Shown here: positions 62,122 through 64,000 of the stretch, in pieces
Layout of the letters: the number at the start of each line of letters is the position of its first letter
How positions within the stretch are numbered: position 1 is the stretch's first letter
Source of the DNA: Halomonas sp. YLGW01
GTDB lineage: Bacteria > Pseudomonadota > Gammaproteobacteria > Pseudomonadales > Halomonadaceae
DNA length: 64,000 bases
Direction: 5' to 3'
Assembly (NCBI RefSeq): GCF_014840935.1
Contig: NZ_CP062005.1
Location: 1,798,001-1,862,000 of the forward strand
The notes under the pieces: generated by a model
Seen by the model: only the letters and a program-made list of their open reading frames with translations
What the model was told of the DNA's origin: nothing
Database searches by the model: none
Position numbers and translations under genes: made by a program

Positions 62122-62771
62122 TGATACCGTTATGGGAAGACCAGCGAGGCCGCCTCCGGGCGGTCTCGTTGTGCTTGTTACTAACTTCCTGCACTCAGGG
62201 TGGCGGCACGACACCCATGAGCGACACCTTGGGCATCTATTTGGGCCCTGATGAAACGGATCTCTCCGCTCAGGCAGGCGCCCTCCCCCATGCCTCTATA
62301 GCAGTGGACGTGCGCGGCAATCGCGGCCTGCTGGTCATGGCCTATCAAGGCGGCGCTCAAGGCGAACACACCTATTGGCAAGCCGGGGATGAAGCGACAC
62401 TTGCCTTCAGCAACGGTCGCCCCTTCGCGACGGCGGGGCTCGAAGAAAACTTGCTGAGCTATCGATTCACCATGGATCAGCCTACCCCCTCAGTTGTCGA
62501 GGTCCATTGGCAGGATGCCCAAGGCCTCGATCACCATGCTCGGGGCATCCGGACGGCCAGCTGCTCCTCGCCAGCACCGTTTGAACTGCCACTGACAACG
62601 CTATCGCTCGAACGCTGTCACGAGCATATTGAGTGGGATCGCGGCGCCAGTTCAGAGAACACACTATGGCGCCTCCCCTCGACAGGCCACATCTGGGCGG
62701 GTGATGTACAACCCTGGCCTGACGCCGAACCGATTCGGTGGCAAGTGGCTCGCCCCTGGTGGAGCGGCTAG
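62121..62771 (+). CDS. gfcB: GfcB/YjbF-like outer membrane lipoprotein
   Basis: 216 aa. Lipobox in LCLLLTSCTQGG (Cys29), then IYLGPDETDLSAQAGALPHA, ENLLSYRFTMDQP and FELPLTTLSLERCHEHIEWD with the two late Cys typical of YjbF. ATG right at the gfcA stop. Belongs to gfcABCD, which assists export or surface assembly of the polymer made by the rest of the locus. Confidence 0.8.
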   Translation: MIPLWEDQRGRLRAVSLCLLLTSCTQGGGTTPMSDTLGIYLGPDETDLSAQAGALPHASIAVDVRGNRGLLVMAYQGGAQGEHTYWQAGDEATLAFSNGRPFATAGLEENLLSYRFTMDQPTPSVVEVHWQDAQGLDHHARGIRTASCSSPAPFELPLTTLSLERCHEHIEWDRGASSENTLWRLPSTGHIWAGDVQPWPDAEPIRWQVARPWWSG

Positions 62772-62845
62772 GCCCAACGCATCCGCTATTCCTGTTGCCC
62801 TATCATCATTATCCGCCATGCCGGGCGCTAACATAACGAGTCGCA

Positions 62846-63736
62846 ATGCCTAGACCCCTATTTTCTCGCCATGCCCTCGCGATGCTATCGCTAGCAGCAC
62901 TGTCGGCGGCAAGCTCCATATGCTTGGCGAATCCCGCCTGGGCCAATGAGTCACGGGAACGTCATGCCTTCATCGAACCCGCAACAACCGACTCAGCGTA
63001 CTCCATCAGAGTCCATCAGTTCAGCGACCTAACAGGTACGCTACGCGATGCCTGGCTAAAAGAACCCGAGCAACCGCCTGCGCCCGGCTATGCATTTATG
63101 CTGCGGCAGGAAGATCGACAACCTCAGCAGTTCACTGCGAGGCGGCTACTGGCAGAGCTTGATGCCTTAAGAAGCGCACCGAAGTTCCTTGATCACGCCG
63201 AGACCTATGAAGTGGCTGGACTGGAGGTCTGGCATGGACAGCTTGAGAAATATTCCGATGGCCGGCTGGCCCGCACCCCGGGGCGTGCCGACCCAACATC
63301 ACTGATCGCCCGCCCTCGCCACAATCCCGCCCTTGCAACGCTGGAGCACTTCGGTCACTGCCGGCCACCGAACTGGACAGAGGTATGGCATGCACAGGGC
63401 GTCACTCGCCTGCCTTTCCAGCCAGGCATGACCGTACCGAACGCAATAGATACACTGAAGGACCGGTTGCCGGGGCTTTCCATCGCATCCGATACGGCAT
63501 GGCGCGTGTCACCACTTGGTCAAGTGAACAGCGTGGGTATTGCGGCCTACAACCATGAGTCGGTCGAGCTGACGGCAGGCAGCCGTGTCGTGTTGCCGCT
63601 GTCATCGACGACCATCGGGGCTCGCTGGATCAATCAGACACTGCCTCGGTTCCTAGCGACACGACTGCCAGGCGATGATTGCGTACTTTACTCGTTCTCC
63701 CCCCTCGAGACTGCCAAGGGCGCCGCTTCACCATGA
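62846..63736 (+). CDS. gfcC: GfcC/YjbG-like periplasmic protein
   Basis: 296 aa with signal peptide (ALAMLSLAALSAASSICLAN-PAWA) and the GfcC domain: RHAFIEPATTDSAYSIRVHQ, RQPQQFTARRLLAELDALR, LEHFGHCRPPNWTEVW and VELTAGSRVVLPLSSTTIG. Its beta-grasp repeats resemble the SLBB parts of Wza in known structures. 74 bases after gfcB; its stop overlaps the next start (ATGA). Confidence 0.82.
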   Translation: MPRPLFSRHALAMLSLAALSAASSICLANPAWANESRERHAFIEPATTDSAYSIRVHQFSDLTGTLRDAWLKEPEQPPAPGYAFMLRQEDRQPQQFTARRLLAELDALRSAPKFLDHAETYEVAGLEVWHGQLEKYSDGRLARTPGRADPTSLIARPRHNPALATLEHFGHCRPPNWTEVWHAQGVTRLPFQPGMTVPNAIDTLKDRLPGLSIASDTAWRVSPLGQVNSVGIAAYNHESVELTAGSRVVLPLSSTTIGARWINQTLPRFLATRLPGDDCVLYSFSPLETAKGAASP

Positions 63737-64000
63737 TGTACCCTCTTTCTGCTGTCGAAGCCGTCGGATTCGCCGTCTCTCGATGCCCCTCATCGAGTGC
63801 CCTGGCCTCGACCTCAATGGCCGTAAGGCGTGTTCCCGCACACTTGCCGCCTTCACGACTGACACTTGCCGTGATGATGGCCTCGATGACATTACCCGCG
63901 ACGGCAGCCTCTCTCTCCGTGAATGGGGAGAATCACGCCCTAGACACACATTATCCGTCATTGGAGAGCAGTCACCTACTGGGTGGAAGCCAATCCGATT
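63733..64000 (+). CDS. gfcD: GfcD/YjbH-like outer membrane beta-barrel protein, start only
   Basis: Open frame of 89 codons running off the window, starting at ATG overlapping the gfcC stop. Contains a long leader with LTLAVMMASMTLPATAA as signal-like segment, and ESSHLLGGSQSD close to the window end, like the region before the Q-T-P-T-A-R motif in YjbH proteins. Order gfcA-B-C-D supports the call; the rest is outside. Confidence 0.7.
   Translation, partial: MMYPLSAVEAVGFAVSRCPSSSALASTSMAVRRVPAHLPPSRLTLAVMMASMTLPATAASLSVNGENHALDTHYPSLESSHLLGGSQSD

Overview
The window looks like an accessory, plasticity-rich stretch of a moderately GC-rich gammaproteobacterial chromosome. A Halomonas-like organism is my best guess, from the gfcABCD plus wza-wzb-wzc and wzz capsule layout, codon usage and IS spectrum. 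No rRNA, tRNA or housekeeping marker is present to fix the genus, and I saw no tRNA gene or CRISPR array.

Layout. (1) 1-4.6 kb: abutting insertion sequences (IS5/IS427-like, IS630, IS481, IS3, IS1595 relic), each truncating or touching the next. (2) 4.6-24 kb: a defence and toxin-antitoxin island heavily broken by IS elements. It holds an intact HEPN/MNT pair (hepT-mntA), relics of an XRE antitoxin and a HigA antitoxin, a pRiA4b ORF-3-like gene, an IS30, a beheaded and tail-less AbiE pair, a four-gene Wadjet/MksBEFG condensin-type anti-plasmid operon (jetC-jetB-jetA-jetD), hipBA and a mazEF-type pair. Two inverted copies of one IS3-family element bracket the Wadjet operon. One copy cuts off the end of jetD and of abiEii. 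The other is a chimera carrying an IS110/IS1111 element whose 3' non-coding region contains a plausible bridge-RNA guide for that very site. (3) 24.6-34.6 kb: an unusual mobile module, made of an unrecognised 269-aa gene, a leader ORF, a winged-helix-like 215-aa protein, an SF2 helicase, and then three tyrosine-recombinase-family genes (329, 795 and 768 aa), the last two overlapping. The trio resembles the ginABC recombinases of GInt genomic islands; the helicase operon is the best candidate for an undescribed system. (4) 34.7-64 kb: a Wzx/Wzy-type capsule or exopolysaccharide locus, nearly all on the minus strand.

How the polysaccharide genes fit together. wza-wzb-wzc and wzz are the export and chain-length genes. 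rmlB-rmlA plus fdtA, an fdtC-like acetyltransferase and fdtB make a dTDP-3-acetamido-3,6-dideoxyhexose (Fuc3NAc or Qui3NAc). manC, gmd, fcl and gmm make and manage GDP-mannose and GDP-L-fucose. galE supplies UDP-galactose, a WbaP/WcaJ-type enzyme starts the repeat unit on undecaprenyl phosphate, four glycosyltransferases (one a GT11 fucosyltransferase) extend it, and Wzx flips and Wzy polymerises it. gfcABC and the start of gfcD/yjbH run divergently from wza. The glycosyltransferase, wzx and wzy genes are clearly more AT-rich than the flanking genes and are separated by dead IS pieces. wzy carries an 11-base homopolymer near its start that could make polymerisation phase-variable.
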